Assembly (NCBI GenBank): GCA_019637975.1
Contig: JAHBUR010000031.1
Span: forward strand, 1 to 50,465
From: Bacteroidota bacterium
GTDB lineage: Bacteria; Bacteroidota; Ignavibacteria; UBA10030; UBA6906
Length of the DNA stretch: 50,465 nucleotides
Reading direction: 5' to 3'
This document shows positions 6,999-16,661 of the stretch, piece by piece. The notes under the pieces were generated by a model. The model made no database searches. It was not told the DNA's origin and saw only the letters and a list, made by a program, of their open reading frames with translations. A program made the translations under genes and the position numbers. Every line of letters begins with the position of its first letter. The stretch's first letter is position 1.

Positions 6999-8609
6999 TT
7001 AACGAATGAGTAACATTTTCTTCGTGGCGATATAGTTTCCGGCTTGCAGCCTGTAGTAATATACACCGCTGGAAAAACCGGATGCATTGAACTGAACCGA
7101 GTGTTCCCCGGCATTCTTTACCTCATCCACCAACGCCGCCACCTCTCTGCCGAGCAGGTCATAGACTTTGAGTGTGACATGGCCCCCCGCTGAAAGCTGA
7201 TAGCTGATTGCCGTACCTGGATTAAACGGGTTGGGGTAGTTCTGATGCAAAGCAAACTCAAGCGGCCGGCCCTGCTCTCCGGCGCTATTCCAAAACATGA
7301 CGGCTTGCCGAAATACCTGCTTGCTGCGCGATAGTGGCGCCCCGTCCATTATGTGAGAGCCCGGCTCAGGATCTTCCTGCCACACCAAATTCGCTGCAGC
7401 CATTGCGGCGCCGGCGTGATTCCATCGTGACACACTCGGGTAGCGTTCGTCAAGCGATGTCGTGAAAGTGAGATTCATCGGGGGAACCCAGGTCATTCCG
7501 TTGTCAATCGAAAATGTCCAGAACACATCGCTGTAGTTGAATCCCGTCGCTGAGATGTTGGACTTGAATGCTTGAAATCCGACGACAGGATATTCTCCCG
7601 ACATCCCAATAACCGGATATCCCATCGAGAGGTGTCTCGATTGCGGTCGATTGAGCGTGTCGACGAGTCCTGTAACTGCACCACGAGGGATCGCAATCTT
7701 CGGCCCCGTAGCGCGGCTCCAGAAGCCGATCACGGCGCCATCATGTGTTGGCGGGCGATTGGTTTGCTGCAGCGCCATTACGACGAGAGGTTGGTTGTTG
7801 TAATAGACGAAATCAATTGAGCCCCATAATGCAAATGTGTCCGGCCCGATCACAATCGGCAAGGGAACAAGCAGCGTGTCGTGCCACGTCAAACTGCCGA
7901 CTGTTGATTCGTACAAGCGGAGTCCGCTGTTGGATGTGTACAGCAATCCGACCCGTCCGCTATCACTTCCTTCTATCACATACTTCCCGCTGCAATTGTA
8001 CTCCGAAGGACCTTGCCAGGGACTGAACGAGGTGAAGTCGGAAGTAACAGAGACAACAAGCGTGCATGGAGTAGCGTTCGTGCTTGCTGCAACCGCGATT
8101 GAGCCGTCGGACAGTCCGGCAACATCGGGCCAGATAGGCTGAGGAAGCCCGGGGTCGCCAATTGTTGGCGGTTGATTCAACTCGGAGAATGCGCCTGATC
8201 CTTCGGGAGAATCGACGTAGATACTTGATGTCGTTCCAATGCCGGAACTGGTGTGGTTGACAATGACGGGAAGTCCGGCATTTGGTCCCTTCAACAAGTC
8301 AAGACTTGGAAATCCTGACTGGCGACTCGGGACGTTTACGTTGTTGAAGTTATTCCATTGCGTTCCGTTGTTTATCCCGAGCGCATACGCGGTTCTTCGG
8401 GAAGATGCTATGTTGGTTGAATCATACGCGGTCATATACACCACATGGATTTTCCCGTTGACGGGGTTCACGCGTACGAACTGGCACGTGCTGTTCGTTT
8501 GATAGTCGTAGAATCCCCACAACGTTGTGTACACGTTGGTTTGTGCGGCTGCATGAAAAACAACCAGCCCGGCAACACAACTCGCGGCAAAGATTAGTCG
8601 GAGCTTCAT
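6999..8609 (-). CDS. Secreted propeller-like protein with T9SS sorting domain
   Basis: A 536-residue secreted protein. A signal peptide (about 1-22, FHAAAQ) is followed by a ~430-residue beta-rich body. Phrases such as GKIHVVYMTAYD, DGSIAVAAS and TFSIDNGMTWVPP are typical of BNR-like exported propellers; only the last resembles an Asp-box. The sorting domain is [19 protein letters not shown] to KKMLLIR. No catalytic residues are assigned. AAAGGAGACTCC precedes the ATG. A 31-codon reading frame with its own Shine-Dalgarno ends on this start codon (see 8606-8701). It is first in a probable operon with the gene at 5424-6989. Confidence 0.8.
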   Translation of the reverse strand: MKLRLIFAASCVAGLVVFHAAAQTNVYTTLWGFYDYQTNSTCQFVRVNPVNGKIHVVYMTAYDSTNIASSRRTAYALGINNGTQWNNFNNVNVPSRQSGFPSLDLLKGPNAGLPVIVNHTSSGIGTTSSIYVDSPEGSGAFSELNQPPTIGDPGLPQPIWPDVAGLSDGSIAVAASTNATPCTLVVSVTSDFTSFSPWQGPSEYNCSGKYVIEGSDSGRVGLLYTSNSGLRLYESTVGSLTWHDTLLVPLPIVIGPDTFALWGSIDFVYYNNQPLVVMALQQTNRPPTHDGAVIGFWSRATGPKIAIPRGAVTGLVDTLNRPQSRHLSMGYPVIGMSGEYPVVGFQAFKSNISATGFNYSDVFWTFSIDNGMTWVPPMNLTFTTSLDERYPSVSRWNHAGAAMAAANLVWQEDPEPGSHIMDGAPLSRSKQVFRQAVMFWNSAGEQGRPLEFALHQNYPNPFNPGTAISYQLSAGGHVTLKVYDLLGREVAALVDEVKNAGEHSVQFNASGFSSGVYYYRLQAGNYIATKKMLLIR

Positions 8610-8701
8610 TGGAGTCTCCTTTCTCTAAAGATGAACTGAATAGACGGGGTGTATTTGAGCGATGGAGAGAGGGTGGGTAATGGGTGGTCAGAACTCGTCA
8701 T
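8606..8701 (-). CDS. Possible 31-residue leader peptide
   Basis: The ATG at 8701 is preceded by GGAGGTCACC. The frame reads MTSSDHPLPTLSPSLKYTPS and ends with a TGA that overlaps the next gene's ATG (AATGA). The placement would allow translational coupling. There is no homology or composition support beyond that, so it may be chance. Confidence 0.25.
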   Translation of the reverse strand: MTSSDHPLPTLSPSLKYTPSIQFIFRERRLQ

Positions 8702-8929
8702 GGTGACCTCCATAACGTGAGCGAACAGGATTGGGATTAGTGACCTGCTAAATGATAGCAAAGTTCATAGCCGATGTCAAGGCAGATCCGGGAAAACGAT
8801 CAAATCCGTGAGGTTGGCCGGGTCTTCGCAGGCGTCCATCTATCCCCTCAAAACGGTGTGAGAGAGGGCATTTTGAGACTAATTCCAGATGGCGGTGGCG
8901 AAGGTTCCACCGCCCATTCTGATCAGCAG
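8610..8929. other. 320-bp intergenic region in the cargo cluster
   Basis: This region separates two minus-strand cargo genes. It holds the possible leader frame, the presumed promoter of the 8609 gene and a hairpin at 8890-8913 near the end of the upstream gene. I see no other gene. Confidence 0.5.
8890..8913 (-). terminator. GC-rich hairpin after the seven-repeat cargo gene
   Basis: GGCGGTGG and CCACCGCC form an 8-bp perfect stem with an 8-base loop, about 20 bases beyond the stop at 8930. There is no U-tract on the minus strand, so it is at best a weak or factor-dependent terminator or an RNA-stabilising hairpin. Confidence 0.35.
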
Positions 8930-10492
8930 TTACTTGATGAGAAGAAGTTTCTTGGTTGCAGCATAGTTTCCGGAAGTGAGCCTGTAGTAATATACGCCGG
9001 AGGCGTATCCGCCTTTGGAGGACACGCCGCTTGAGAGACTGCTGCCCTGCCCGCCGAAGTTTCCAGAACGCAGGCGTGCATCGAATTGGACGGTATGCGT
9101 TCCGGCATTCTTCACCTCATCAACCAATGTGGCCACTTCACGCCCCAAGACATCGAACACTCTCAGAGAAACAAATTCGCGATTGGCAATTCGGAATTCG
9201 ATATTCGTTGTTGGATTGAACGGGTTGGGGTAGTTCTGGCGTAGTTCAAAACCGTTCCCGACGTTAGGCACATACCCTGCCGATGTCACTCCTGCGCCAA
9301 GACGGAGCAACCAAACGTCATGAACACCGGCACCTCTCGAAAGTGTGTGTCCTGTTATGATATACCCGCCATCAGAAGTCCGGTCAAGAGAATGCGCGAC
9401 ATCCGAGGCGGTTCCACCGTAGGTAGCGCTCCATTTCAAAATGCCCGCGGAATCTGTTCTGACAAGCCACACATCATCGCCCCCCGAACCGAACGAAAGC
9501 GTGTATCCGGCAATAAGGTATCCTCCGTCGGAGGTTTGCTGCACGGCATGGCCGTAGTCTCTGCCCGTTCCGCCGAATGTTTTTGTCCACTGTTCGTTTC
9601 CTGCGCTATCCGTTTTCACGAGCAGCATGTCATCGAGTCCGGCTCCCGAGGAAGAGGTGTAGCCGGTCAGGATGTACCCACCATCCGATGTTTGACGGGC
9701 GCTCATGGCTCTGTCCACGTCTGTTCCGCCGAAGGCCTTGCTCCAGGTTGCGTAACCCAGTCCGTTGGTTTTCACAAGCCACGCGTTTCCTACGGCACCC
9801 GGACCGTAGGAGAAAGTCCATCCTGAAAGGATGAAACCGCTGTCGGAAGTGGCGGATACAGACCGGGCTCCGTCGGAACCGAGACCTCCGAGGCTCCGGC
9901 TCCATGTTTCATCGCCTGAAGCATTCGTCTTGATCAGCCAGGCATCTCTGCCGCCCGTGGCGAATGAAGATGTAGCTCCGGCAACAAGAAATCCTCCGTC
10001 CGCTGTCTGAAGAACGCCGTAGGCTTCGTCATCCAGAGTTCCCCCAAATGTACGGGTCCATTCCGCCGTTCCTGCACTATCCGTCTTGATCAGAAAAACG
10101 TCACTTCCTCCCATCCCGAAGGACTTTGTGTAACCCGCTATGATATATCCCCCGTCGGTGGTTTGCTGCACAGCGTACGCCTCATCGTCATTGTTTCCCC
10201 CGTAGGTTTGGTTCCATTGCTCGGAGCCCGATGGAGTGACTTTGATGAGCCACACGTTTCGGCCGTTTGCAGTTCCAAACGAGCGTGTGTATCCGGCAAT
10301 AATGTAGCCGCCGTCCAGCGTTTGCCGGACCGCATGACCGATGTCGATGTTGGTTCCGCCGAATGTTCGTGTCCAGAGCGTATCAGGAGTTTGGGCGTTG
10401 AGAACCGGGAAATCCGCCAAAAGAACCGACAAGGAAATGCCTGCCGATAAAACCTTTCCTGAGATGAAGCGCAGGAAAATGCTTGATGTCAT
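8930..10492 (-). CDS. Seven-repeat secreted propeller protein with T9SS sorting domain
   Basis: About 520 residues. I choose the ATG at 10492, giving the signal peptide MTSSIFLRF...PVLNAQ, over an upstream ATG inside the previous gene. Seven tandem ~52-residue repeats follow the pattern W..TFGGT..D....V.QT.DGGYI.AGYT.SFG.G..D.WL.KTDSAG, which points to a seven-bladed beta-propeller of the kind often seen in exported FCB-group proteins. The C-terminal sorting domain ([10 protein letters not shown]...KKLLLIK) carries an extra 24-residue segment between FDA and ASGVYYY. The start lies 20 bases after the esterase stop, suggesting cotranscription. The binding target is unknown. Confidence 0.85.
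   Translation of the reverse strand: MTSSIFLRFISGKVLSAGISLSVLLADFPVLNAQTPDTLWTRTFGGTNIDIGHAVRQTLDGGYIIAGYTRSFGTANGRNVWLIKVTPSGSEQWNQTYGGNNDDEAYAVQQTTDGGYIIAGYTKSFGMGGSDVFLIKTDSAGTAEWTRTFGGTLDDEAYGVLQTADGGFLVAGATSSFATGGRDAWLIKTNASGDETWSRSLGGLGSDGARSVSATSDSGFILSGWTFSYGPGAVGNAWLVKTNGLGYATWSKAFGGTDVDRAMSARQTSDGGYILTGYTSSSGAGLDDMLLVKTDSAGNEQWTKTFGGTGRDYGHAVQQTSDGGYLIAGYTLSFGSGGDDVWLVRTDSAGILKWSATYGGTASDVAHSLDRTSDGGYIITGHTLSRGAGVHDVWLLRLGAGVTSAGYVPNVGNGFELRQNYPNPFNPTTNIEFRIANREFVSLRVFDVLGREVATLVDEVKNAGTHTVQFDARLRSGNFGGQGSSLSSGVSSKGGYASGVYYYRLTSGNYAATKKLLLIK
9005..9076 (-). repeat. 24-codon insertion inside sorting domain
   Basis: Siblings read VQFNA(R)GLASGVYYY; this gene has 24 additional residues (RLRSGNFGG...SSKGGY) between FDA and ASGVYYY. 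The segment is Gly/Ser rich. An inverted repeat ATACGCC-GGA-GGCGTAT spans its downstream junction at 8992-9008. Confidence 0.55.
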
Positions 10493-10511
10493 GTGTAACA
10501 CTTCGTAGCCC

Positions 10512-11951
10512 CTATTTTTGCAGAACAAGTTTCTTTGTGATAGAATGAGCCCCCGCCGTTAACCGATAGAAGTACATGCCGCTTGCCAAACCGTTCGGTG
10601 AGAAATGAACAGAATGCTCGCCGGGTCCCTTCACTTCATCTACCAATGTTGCCACTTCGTTTCCGAGAACATCGTACACCTTCAGTGTCGCCCGGCTGAT
10701 TGCTGAAAGCCGGTAGCTGATTACCGTACCCGGATTGAAAGGGTTCGGGTAGTTCTGAAAGAGTGCTAAACCACTCGGGAGCGGATCAGTTTCCGACACC
10801 GCGACCGGAGCGGCCGGAAAGAACATCTCCAGCGCATTATCAATGTGAGCCCGCCAATTTCCCCAACTATGTCCTTCATGATATTCGTTGTATTGGTAGA
10901 GGTAACCTCTCGATTGCAGGATCGGAATGAAGTTGCGTACAAGCGGAATGAGTTGCGGTATGTCATACGTGCCGAGATCGAGGTAGAGTTTCAAATCCAA
11001 TCTTGGATTGTTCTGAAATCCCGAGGAGATGGATGAGATGATGTTGCTCGATTGTGCCGCAACGTTGCCGAATACGTTGGAGTGATTCAGCCCGAGCCAC
11101 AACGCTATGTTTCCTCCGTTCGATGCCCCGAGTGTTGCTCTGCTTTCCGGCAGGCGTCGCGTTCTGTAGCGCGCATCAATGTATGGCATCAACTCGTTTA
11201 CGATGAAGGACGAGAATGCGGCCATCTGATTGCCCGCGTACTCGGGAGTACGGTTTACCGGCGGCACAAAAACGCCGATGATCGGCTTGATCCGATTGTG
11301 ATTAATGAGATAGTCGAGAACGTTGTTTGCCTGAGCGAGCGTCACGTATTCAAGCCCGTCATGAAACATCATTACGCAGAAGCTGTCGGAAGATGTGTCA
11401 TATCCGGGCGGCGTGTAAATGCGGATTGTTCGCGAGTTGTTAAGATTGGTGGAGAAGAATGTTGTATCGCGCAACATTCCGTGCGGGATGCTGGAATAGT
11501 AAACGATTTCCGGCGCCGGAACATAATGCGGCATGCGCAACTCGGAGTTTGGTCCGAACCCGCCCGATACCGTAAACGGATTTCTGGGATCGAGAATCCA
11601 CGTGCCACCGTTAAGGACGAACTTGTAATCAAGTCGTGCATCGGGTTCATACGTTTCCGACCGGTACCACAGGTCTGTTGTGGATAGTCTCGTCATCGGC
11701 AAAGCGGAAATTGTCCAGTTGTTGGCATCACCCGGCACCGTGACGGAACTCGCCGATCCGCGATACACAAAATGCACGGTTGTTGTGCCTTCGATCAGGG
11801 GGAAATTTCCTACTGCATTCATGAAGCTGTCAACAAGTGCCGTGCGTTGACCTTCAGGGGCTGAAGTGACTCGAGTGATAAAGTCCTGAAACGTCTGGGC
11901 AAATGATGATACGGACAAAAATATCAGGCTTAGTAGAATGGTAAATCTCAT
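10512..11951 (-). CDS. Esterase (Fes/PF00756-type) with N-terminal E-set domain and T9SS sorting domain
   Basis: A secreted 479-residue hydrolase. Signal peptide 1-19 (SSFAQ). Residues ~55-125 are a CBM48-like early-set domain ([11 protein letters not shown]...[14 protein letters not shown]). Residues ~150-375 are a putative-esterase alpha/beta hydrolase, with nucleophile elbow LGASNGGN (Ser277) and likely catalytic His361 (EGHSWGNW). The C-terminal ~90 residues are a sorting domain ([10 protein letters not shown]...KKLVLQK). This architecture resembles enterochelin-esterase-like and feruloyl or acetyl xylan esterases. The substrate cannot be told, but the E-set domain hints at polysaccharide. 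It is the first gene of the minus-strand cargo run, with about 150 bases upstream for a promoter. Confidence 0.88.
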   Translation of the reverse strand: MRFTILLSLIFLSVSSFAQTFQDFITRVTSAPEGQRTALVDSFMNAVGNFPLIEGTTTVHFVYRGSASSVTVPGDANNWTISALPMTRLSTTDLWYRSETYEPDARLDYKFVLNGGTWILDPRNPFTVSGGFGPNSELRMPHYVPAPEIVYYSSIPHGMLRDTTFFSTNLNNSRTIRIYTPPGYDTSSDSFCVMMFHDGLEYVTLAQANNVLDYLINHNRIKPIIGVFVPPVNRTPEYAGNQMAAFSSFIVNELMPYIDARYRTRRLPESRATLGASNGGNIALWLGLNHSNVFGNVAAQSSNIISSISSGFQNNPRLDLKLYLDLGTYDIPQLIPLVRNFIPILQSRGYLYQYNEYHEGHSWGNWRAHIDNALEMFFPAAPVAVSETDPLPSGLALFQNYPNPFNPGTVISYRLSAISRATLKVYDVLGNEVATLVDEVKGPGEHSVHFSPNGLASGMYFYRLTAGAHSITKKLVLQK

Positions 11952-12100
11952 TGTTCCCTGCGTTCCTTTCTTGAAAACAATTCAGGCATGTCACAATCTA
12001 CCAAAATCCCATCAGGCAGACAAGATTGCTTTGACGTTGCTCCTCCGTTCCTCCATTTGTATATTGCAGATAGTCTCAATCACTATTTCTGAGTGTACCA

Positions 12101-12742
12101 ATGCAGTGTAAATCGTGTGGCAACGAGTTATCCGGCTCGCCAAAGTTCTGTCCTGTTTGTGGGACGAGCATTCAATCTGATGAAGCAACCTCCGGAAGCA
12201 ACAGAGCGACAGATAAAGTATCCGTCCGCAAGGTCGGCTTGTTTGTCGTTCTGCCTGTAGTCGTGGCCGGTATTCTGATTTTTGCGTGGTATCTTGCCCC
12301 GTCTGTTCATACCGTCATCAACAATCAACCTGTTGTCACAAATCCTGTTACGTACGATTCAAATCCCGTGCAAATGTCCACAGTGCCATTTGAGGTTGAG
12401 GGAGGAGACCTTGTATTCTCACTTCCTCAACTCATTCAACACCGGCTGATACGGTTTGAGTACACGGGCGGGCAGACTCCACGCACCGTTATGGCATACG
12501 TCGCCCCGACCGGTCAACTGGTAACAGCAATCAGCATGAGTGAACATTGCGGCTCGACCGAGTTTACGATCAAAGACAACAAGATCTTCTGTGCACGATG
12601 CGCGTCGAACTGGGACATGATGACGATGGAAGCATATGCATGTTGCGCGAAGTACTTTCCCGATCCGATACCGAGCAGGGTTGTTGGAGAAAAAGTACTT
12701 GTCTCAAAGACGATTGTTGAGAGATGGACTGGAAGATTGTAA
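12101..12742 (+). CDS. Zinc-ribbon membrane protein with DUF2318-like Cys domain
   Basis: A 213-residue protein. Residues 1-22 form a zinc ribbon (C3-x2-C6, C17-x2-C20). One membrane helix spans about 44-66. The C-terminal domain (about 95-205) has a Cys set C150, C164-x2-C167 and C181-C182 with the phrase IFCARCASNWD. This resembles DUF2318 (FtrD-like), a membrane-linked iron-sulfur or metal-binding family connected with iron transport in other bacteria. The family call is from recollection of the Cys spacing. The zinc ribbon would face the cytoplasm and the Cys domain the periplasm. No operon partner is adjacent, and no terminator was seen. Confidence 0.6.
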   Translation: MQCKSCGNELSGSPKFCPVCGTSIQSDEATSGSNRATDKVSVRKVGLFVVLPVVVAGILIFAWYLAPSVHTVINNQPVVTNPVTYDSNPVQMSTVPFEVEGGDLVFSLPQLIQHRLIRFEYTGGQTPRTVMAYVAPTGQLVTAISMSEHCGSTEFTIKDNKIFCARCASNWDMMTMEAYACCAKYFPDPIPSRVVGEKVLVSKTIVERWTGRL

Positions 12743-13211
12743 CTGCCGTTGCATGTGAACGAGCGCGATGTTGCCTTCCCCCCGAACATTTGCAATAAGA
12801 AGCCGGAATAGCTGAACCGCGATCTTCGGACCTCTCACCCCTGCTGTGCCATTCCTTTCTCCATGCTGCCTGATCAAGAGTCTATACGACTCTAAGGCAG
12901 TCACAATGATCTCTCAAGCTATCGTAACATCTTGCTCACAAGGGGCGAAGCGTGTTTGTGATATGAAGCAAACATTTCGTGTTGTGACTACGTCAGGCAA
13001 TGACGCCAAGCGAAATTCACGATTCTACGGCAAATGGAATGGACCAACTTCGCAGTCGCAGATGTGAGTCGCAAAAATGTGTGTGTGACCGTGATTGAAG
13101 TCATTCTTGCAACTTCTTCAATTTACCATATTGATTTGGAGATGCTTCACATTTATCTTCTGATGAGAGCATTCAGTCCATCATCAACCACAAAAAGCAA
13201 GGGGGTAAATA
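12743..13211. other. 469-bp intergenic region
   Basis: I find no convincing gene. Short open frames here lack ribosome sites and have no protein-like composition. The AT-rich stretch around 13110-13160 is a plausible promoter for the downstream cargo gene, which has AGGGGG before its ATG. Confidence 0.5.
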
Positions 13212-14747
13212 ATGAAGAGTAACCGATTGGTCACAGGTGGGAACCTCTTGGTTATGCTTTGTTTTCTGTTTGTGCCGAGGGTGAGTTCTCAGACTTGGGC
13301 TCCGCAGGTAACCGGCGTTTCCTCGAATTTTTCGGCCGTGAATTTTTTGGATAACCAAGTTGGTTTTCTCAGTGGTTCTTCCGGCGTCATCTACAAGACA
13401 ATTGATGCGGGCGCGAATTGGATGCTGCTATCGTCGGGAACCGGAGCAGATCTTGCTGATGGATTTTTCCTGAGTGCAACAACAGGTTGGGTAGTGGGCC
13501 AGAACGGACTCATCATGAAGACCGTCGACGGGGGAAACACATGGAATACGCAACCGAGCGGCACAACGGCCGCGTTGAAGCTCGTGTTTTTCAAAGACAG
13601 CCAACATGGCTGGGCTGGCGGTGAAAACGGAACGATTGCGAGAACAACAAATGGCGGCACAACTTGGCACTTGCAGCCATCGCCAACCAATGCAACGATC
13701 ACAAGCGGGTTCTTCCCGACTCTCATGGAGAATTACCTCACTTGTGATAACGGTGTCATGCTACGTTCATTGGATGGCGGCGTTAGCTGGCAACCGCAAT
13801 TCATGAACTACCCCTACAATTTAAGATCAGTGTTCTTCCTGTCTTCGGCCATGGGATGGGCAGTGGGCGCGAATGGTCTTCTGAAGAAAACTCATGATGG
13901 CGGCCATGTGTGGTACATCCACGATGTTGGAACAACACAGCAACTGAACGCTGTGTTCTTCGTCAATGCTGATACAGGCTGGATTGCCGGAGACGGAGGG
14001 CTCATCAAGATGTCGACAAACGGCGGGCAATCGTGGTTCTCACAGGCTTCGGGCACGACAAATAATCTCCGTTCGTTGTACTTCTGCGACAGTCATCATG
14101 GTTATGCGGCCGGCGATAACAACACGATTCTCGAATACTCTCTTATTCACGCTGTTCCTGTACAGCTTGCGAATTTCACTGCCGCCGTTGTAGCGAACAA
14201 TACTGTCAGACTGAACTGGACGACAATCAGTGAAATCAACAACTACGGCTTTGAAGTTGAGCGCGCACCCGAAGTGCCGCAGGGCTTCGTAACGTTGCCG
14301 GGAAGTTTCATTCCGGGCCACGGAACCACGAACGAGCCGCGCCATTATACCTACACGGACAATACCGCTCCCAACGGTCGCCTGTACTACAGGCTGAAGC
14401 AAATGGATCTTGATGGCACAGTCCATTATTCCGATCCTGTTTCGGTGGATGTACTGACGAGTGTGGGCGAACCTTCTCATCCGGTCGCGTATGTTCTGAA
14501 GCAGAACTATCCCAACCCGTTCAACCCTTCAACAACTATTGAGTTTGAGATCCCGGCCTCGGGCCTTGTTACGTTGAATGTGTATGATGTTCTGGGTCGT
14601 GAGGTGTCATCGCTGGTCGGTGAGTACATGAGTGCTGGCAGATATGCGAAAAGCTTCTCTGCAGGCGGATTGGCAAGCGGCGTCTATTGGTACAAACTGT
14701 CAGCCGGCAATTTCTCAGAAACAAAGAAACTTATCCTCTCGAAGTAA
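13212..14747 (+). CDS. Ycf48-like propeller protein with T9SS sorting domain
   Basis: A secreted 511-residue protein. Signal peptide about 1-26 (PRVSSQ). Seven ~42-residue repeats of the Ycf48/PSII-BNR type follow, with cores such as GWVVGQNGLIMKTVDGGNTW, GWAGGENGTIARTTNGGTTW and GWIAGDGGLIKMSTNGGQSW, implying a seven-bladed propeller. Residues ~320-410 resemble a fibronectin-like linker (VRLNWTTISEINNYGFEVER), common ahead of FCB sorting domains. The C-terminus is a T9SS type A domain ([19 protein letters not shown]...KKLILSK). In such secreted proteins the Ycf48 fold implies binding, not photosynthesis. An intrinsic terminator follows directly. Confidence 0.88.
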   Translation: MKSNRLVTGGNLLVMLCFLFVPRVSSQTWAPQVTGVSSNFSAVNFLDNQVGFLSGSSGVIYKTIDAGANWMLLSSGTGADLADGFFLSATTGWVVGQNGLIMKTVDGGNTWNTQPSGTTAALKLVFFKDSQHGWAGGENGTIARTTNGGTTWHLQPSPTNATITSGFFPTLMENYLTCDNGVMLRSLDGGVSWQPQFMNYPYNLRSVFFLSSAMGWAVGANGLLKKTHDGGHVWYIHDVGTTQQLNAVFFVNADTGWIAGDGGLIKMSTNGGQSWFSQASGTTNNLRSLYFCDSHHGYAAGDNNTILEYSLIHAVPVQLANFTAAVVANNTVRLNWTTISEINNYGFEVERAPEVPQGFVTLPGSFIPGHGTTNEPRHYTYTDNTAPNGRLYYRLKQMDLDGTVHYSDPVSVDVLTSVGEPSHPVAYVLKQNYPNPFNPSTTIEFEIPASGLVTLNVYDVLGREVSSLVGEYMSAGRYAKSFSAGGLASGVYWYKLSAGNFSETKKLILSK

Positions 14748-14774
14748 ACCAAACCAAAGAAAGGGATTCGCCAG

Positions 14775-14806
14775 AAGGCGGGCAACAAGAGCCCGCCTTT
14801 TTATTT
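14775..14806 (+). terminator. Intrinsic terminator
   Basis: The arms AAGGCGGGC and GCCCGCCTT are separated by a 7-base loop and followed by TTTATTT. It lies 28 bases after the stop of the Ycf48-like cargo gene. Confidence 0.9.
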
Positions 14807-14882
14807 GATTCACAGCGGTTTTTTATCTACACTCTTGCAGAGTGTGTGACAAGAAGTTCTTTGACTTTCAAAGGTGAGAGGT

Positions 14883-16661
14883 ATGATCCTTCGATGCGAT
14901 GTTGCCATCAAAATCCTTTCCTCGATACTTATTGCGTACGTTGCCGAGGCCGCTCCCGGCGTTCTGACCGTCTCACCTTCGTCACAATCACTCACAGCAT
15001 CGCGCAATATTCCCATCACCGTTTCGTTTAATGTTCCGCTCGACCCGGCAAGTGTAAACGCCTCGACGGTAAGCGTGTTTGGAAGGTGGACAGGAGTTGT
15101 CACAGGCTTGCTTTCCCTCGAAGAAAACAACACACGCATTCGCTTCACGCCGTCTATGCTTTTTGCTGCCGGCGATATGATTTTGGTAACCGTTTCCAAG
15201 GGAATCAGAGATCAATCAGGTGCCAACATGGTCAACGGCTATTCCTGGCTGTTCTGGATCCAGACTTCGCCCGGCAATATCCACCTCACCGAAATCGGAA
15301 GGGTGAACATCCGTCGCCCGGGCGAAGGCCGTATTCAAGCGTACGGTGCGCATGGTTGTGATTTGAACAAGGACGGGTTTTCGGATTTCTTCGTCCCCAA
15401 CGAAATCACCAATGATTGCCGCGTGTTTCTCAACAACGGGCAGGGCGGCTACTCTTCGTTTACCGTTCATCCAATACCCAACGGTTCAAGGCCGAGCACG
15501 AATGATTGTGCCGATTTCAACATGGATGGAAACCCTGATGTGGCAGTCGGGAATTCGACCGGCGACAGCGTTACAGTTTTCCTTGGTGATGGGCTTGGTG
15601 GATTTCTATCTGTAAGCAACTATCGCGCCGCAGGTGGAATACGCGGACTCTCTGTCGGCGATTTGAACGGAAACGGGTATGCTGATATTGTGACGGCAAA
15701 TCGCTCAGGAAACAATATTGCTGTTCTGCTCAATAACGGCGACGGAACGTTTGCCCCGAGGACGTTATTCGAAGCAAACGGCAGCGCCGAGACTGCTTGC
15801 GCCCTGGCTGATGCAAATGGCGATGGAATTCTTGACCTCTTCGTTGGTGCGTATGCGAGCAGCGAGATTATTCTTCTGCTCGGCAACGGCAACGGCGGCT
15901 TCACGTTTTCGAGCAAAGTTCCGGCAGGCGGCAATGGACCGTGGATGATAGCTGTTGGTGATATGAATGGAGACGGCAAGGTGGATGTTGTTTCTGCCAA
16001 CTCGTCTTCCAACAACTGTTCGATCGTTTTTGGTGATGGATTGGGAGGGCTTTCAGCTGCAGTTGCCTACCCTACGGGGGGATTTCCAATTGCCATTGAT
16101 GTAGGAGATATTGATGGCGACGGTGATCTGGATTTGGTGACAAGCAACTACTCGGGGCGGAACTGGTCTGTCTTTGAGAACACAGGAAACGGTATTCTTG
16201 CAAGCAGAGGAACTCTGCCCGCTGTAATTGCGGGCTCATGCGCAACGCTGCACGACAGAGACAACGACGGTGATCTGGATATGACAGGAATTGATGAAGA
16301 GGCCGATCTCATCTTCCTTTTTGAGAATTCTCCGGCCGTTCCGGTTCATGAATCTCCTCTCTTGCCGCCCGCCTTTGCGCTGTTACCCAATTATCCCAAT
16401 CCATTCAATCCGGAAACAGAGATAACCTTTGAGATGTCCGCGGCTGCATTGGTAAACGTCACCGTGCACGATCTTCGGGGGAGTCAGGTTAGAAATCTTC
16501 TCAATGAATCCCGACCCGCAGGCAGATATTCATTGCGTTGGGATGGCAGAAGCGACTCGGGCATTGAGATTGCGGGCGGCATTTATCTGTGTGCAATGAC
16601 AGCACAATCAATGGATCTTCCTGCTTTCAAGGCTGCCACAAAATTAGTGTTGGTCAGGTGA
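14883..16661 (+). CDS. FG-GAP/VCBS repeat protein with T9SS sorting domain
   Basis: About 592 residues from the ATG at 14883; AAAGGTGAGAGG precedes it, and an in-frame GTG lies 9 bases upstream. After a signal peptide (IAYVAEA) comes a Big_5-like Ig domain (about 20-120: SLTASRNIPITVSFNVPLDPAS). Seven FG-GAP repeats each carry a calcium-loop motif: DLNKDGFSD, DFNMDGNPD, DLNGNGYAD, DANGDGILD, DMNGDGKVD, DIDGDGDLD and DRDNDGDLD. This implies an integrin-like seven-bladed propeller. The sorting domain is divergent ([29 protein letters not shown]). The role is likely surface attachment or binding. Confidence 0.85.
   Translation: MILRCDVAIKILSSILIAYVAEAAPGVLTVSPSSQSLTASRNIPITVSFNVPLDPASVNASTVSVFGRWTGVVTGLLSLEENNTRIRFTPSMLFAAGDMILVTVSKGIRDQSGANMVNGYSWLFWIQTSPGNIHLTEIGRVNIRRPGEGRIQAYGAHGCDLNKDGFSDFFVPNEITNDCRVFLNNGQGGYSSFTVHPIPNGSRPSTNDCADFNMDGNPDVAVGNSTGDSVTVFLGDGLGGFLSVSNYRAAGGIRGLSVGDLNGNGYADIVTANRSGNNIAVLLNNGDGTFAPRTLFEANGSAETACALADANGDGILDLFVGAYASSEIILLLGNGNGGFTFSSKVPAGGNGPWMIAVGDMNGDGKVDVVSANSSSNNCSIVFGDGLGGLSAAVAYPTGGFPIAIDVGDIDGDGDLDLVTSNYSGRNWSVFENTGNGILASRGTLPAVIAGSCATLHDRDNDGDLDMTGIDEEADLIFLFENSPAVPVHESPLLPPAFALLPNYPNPFNPETEITFEMSAAALVNVTVHDLRGSQVRNLLNESRPAGRYSLRWDGRSDSGIEIAGGIYLCAMTAQSMDLPAFKAATKLVLVR

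Noticed and set aside
12846..13222. Two short plus-strand frames in the 469-bp gap
   Set aside because: No Shine-Dalgarno, no signal peptide or domain, and one runs into the start of the next real gene.
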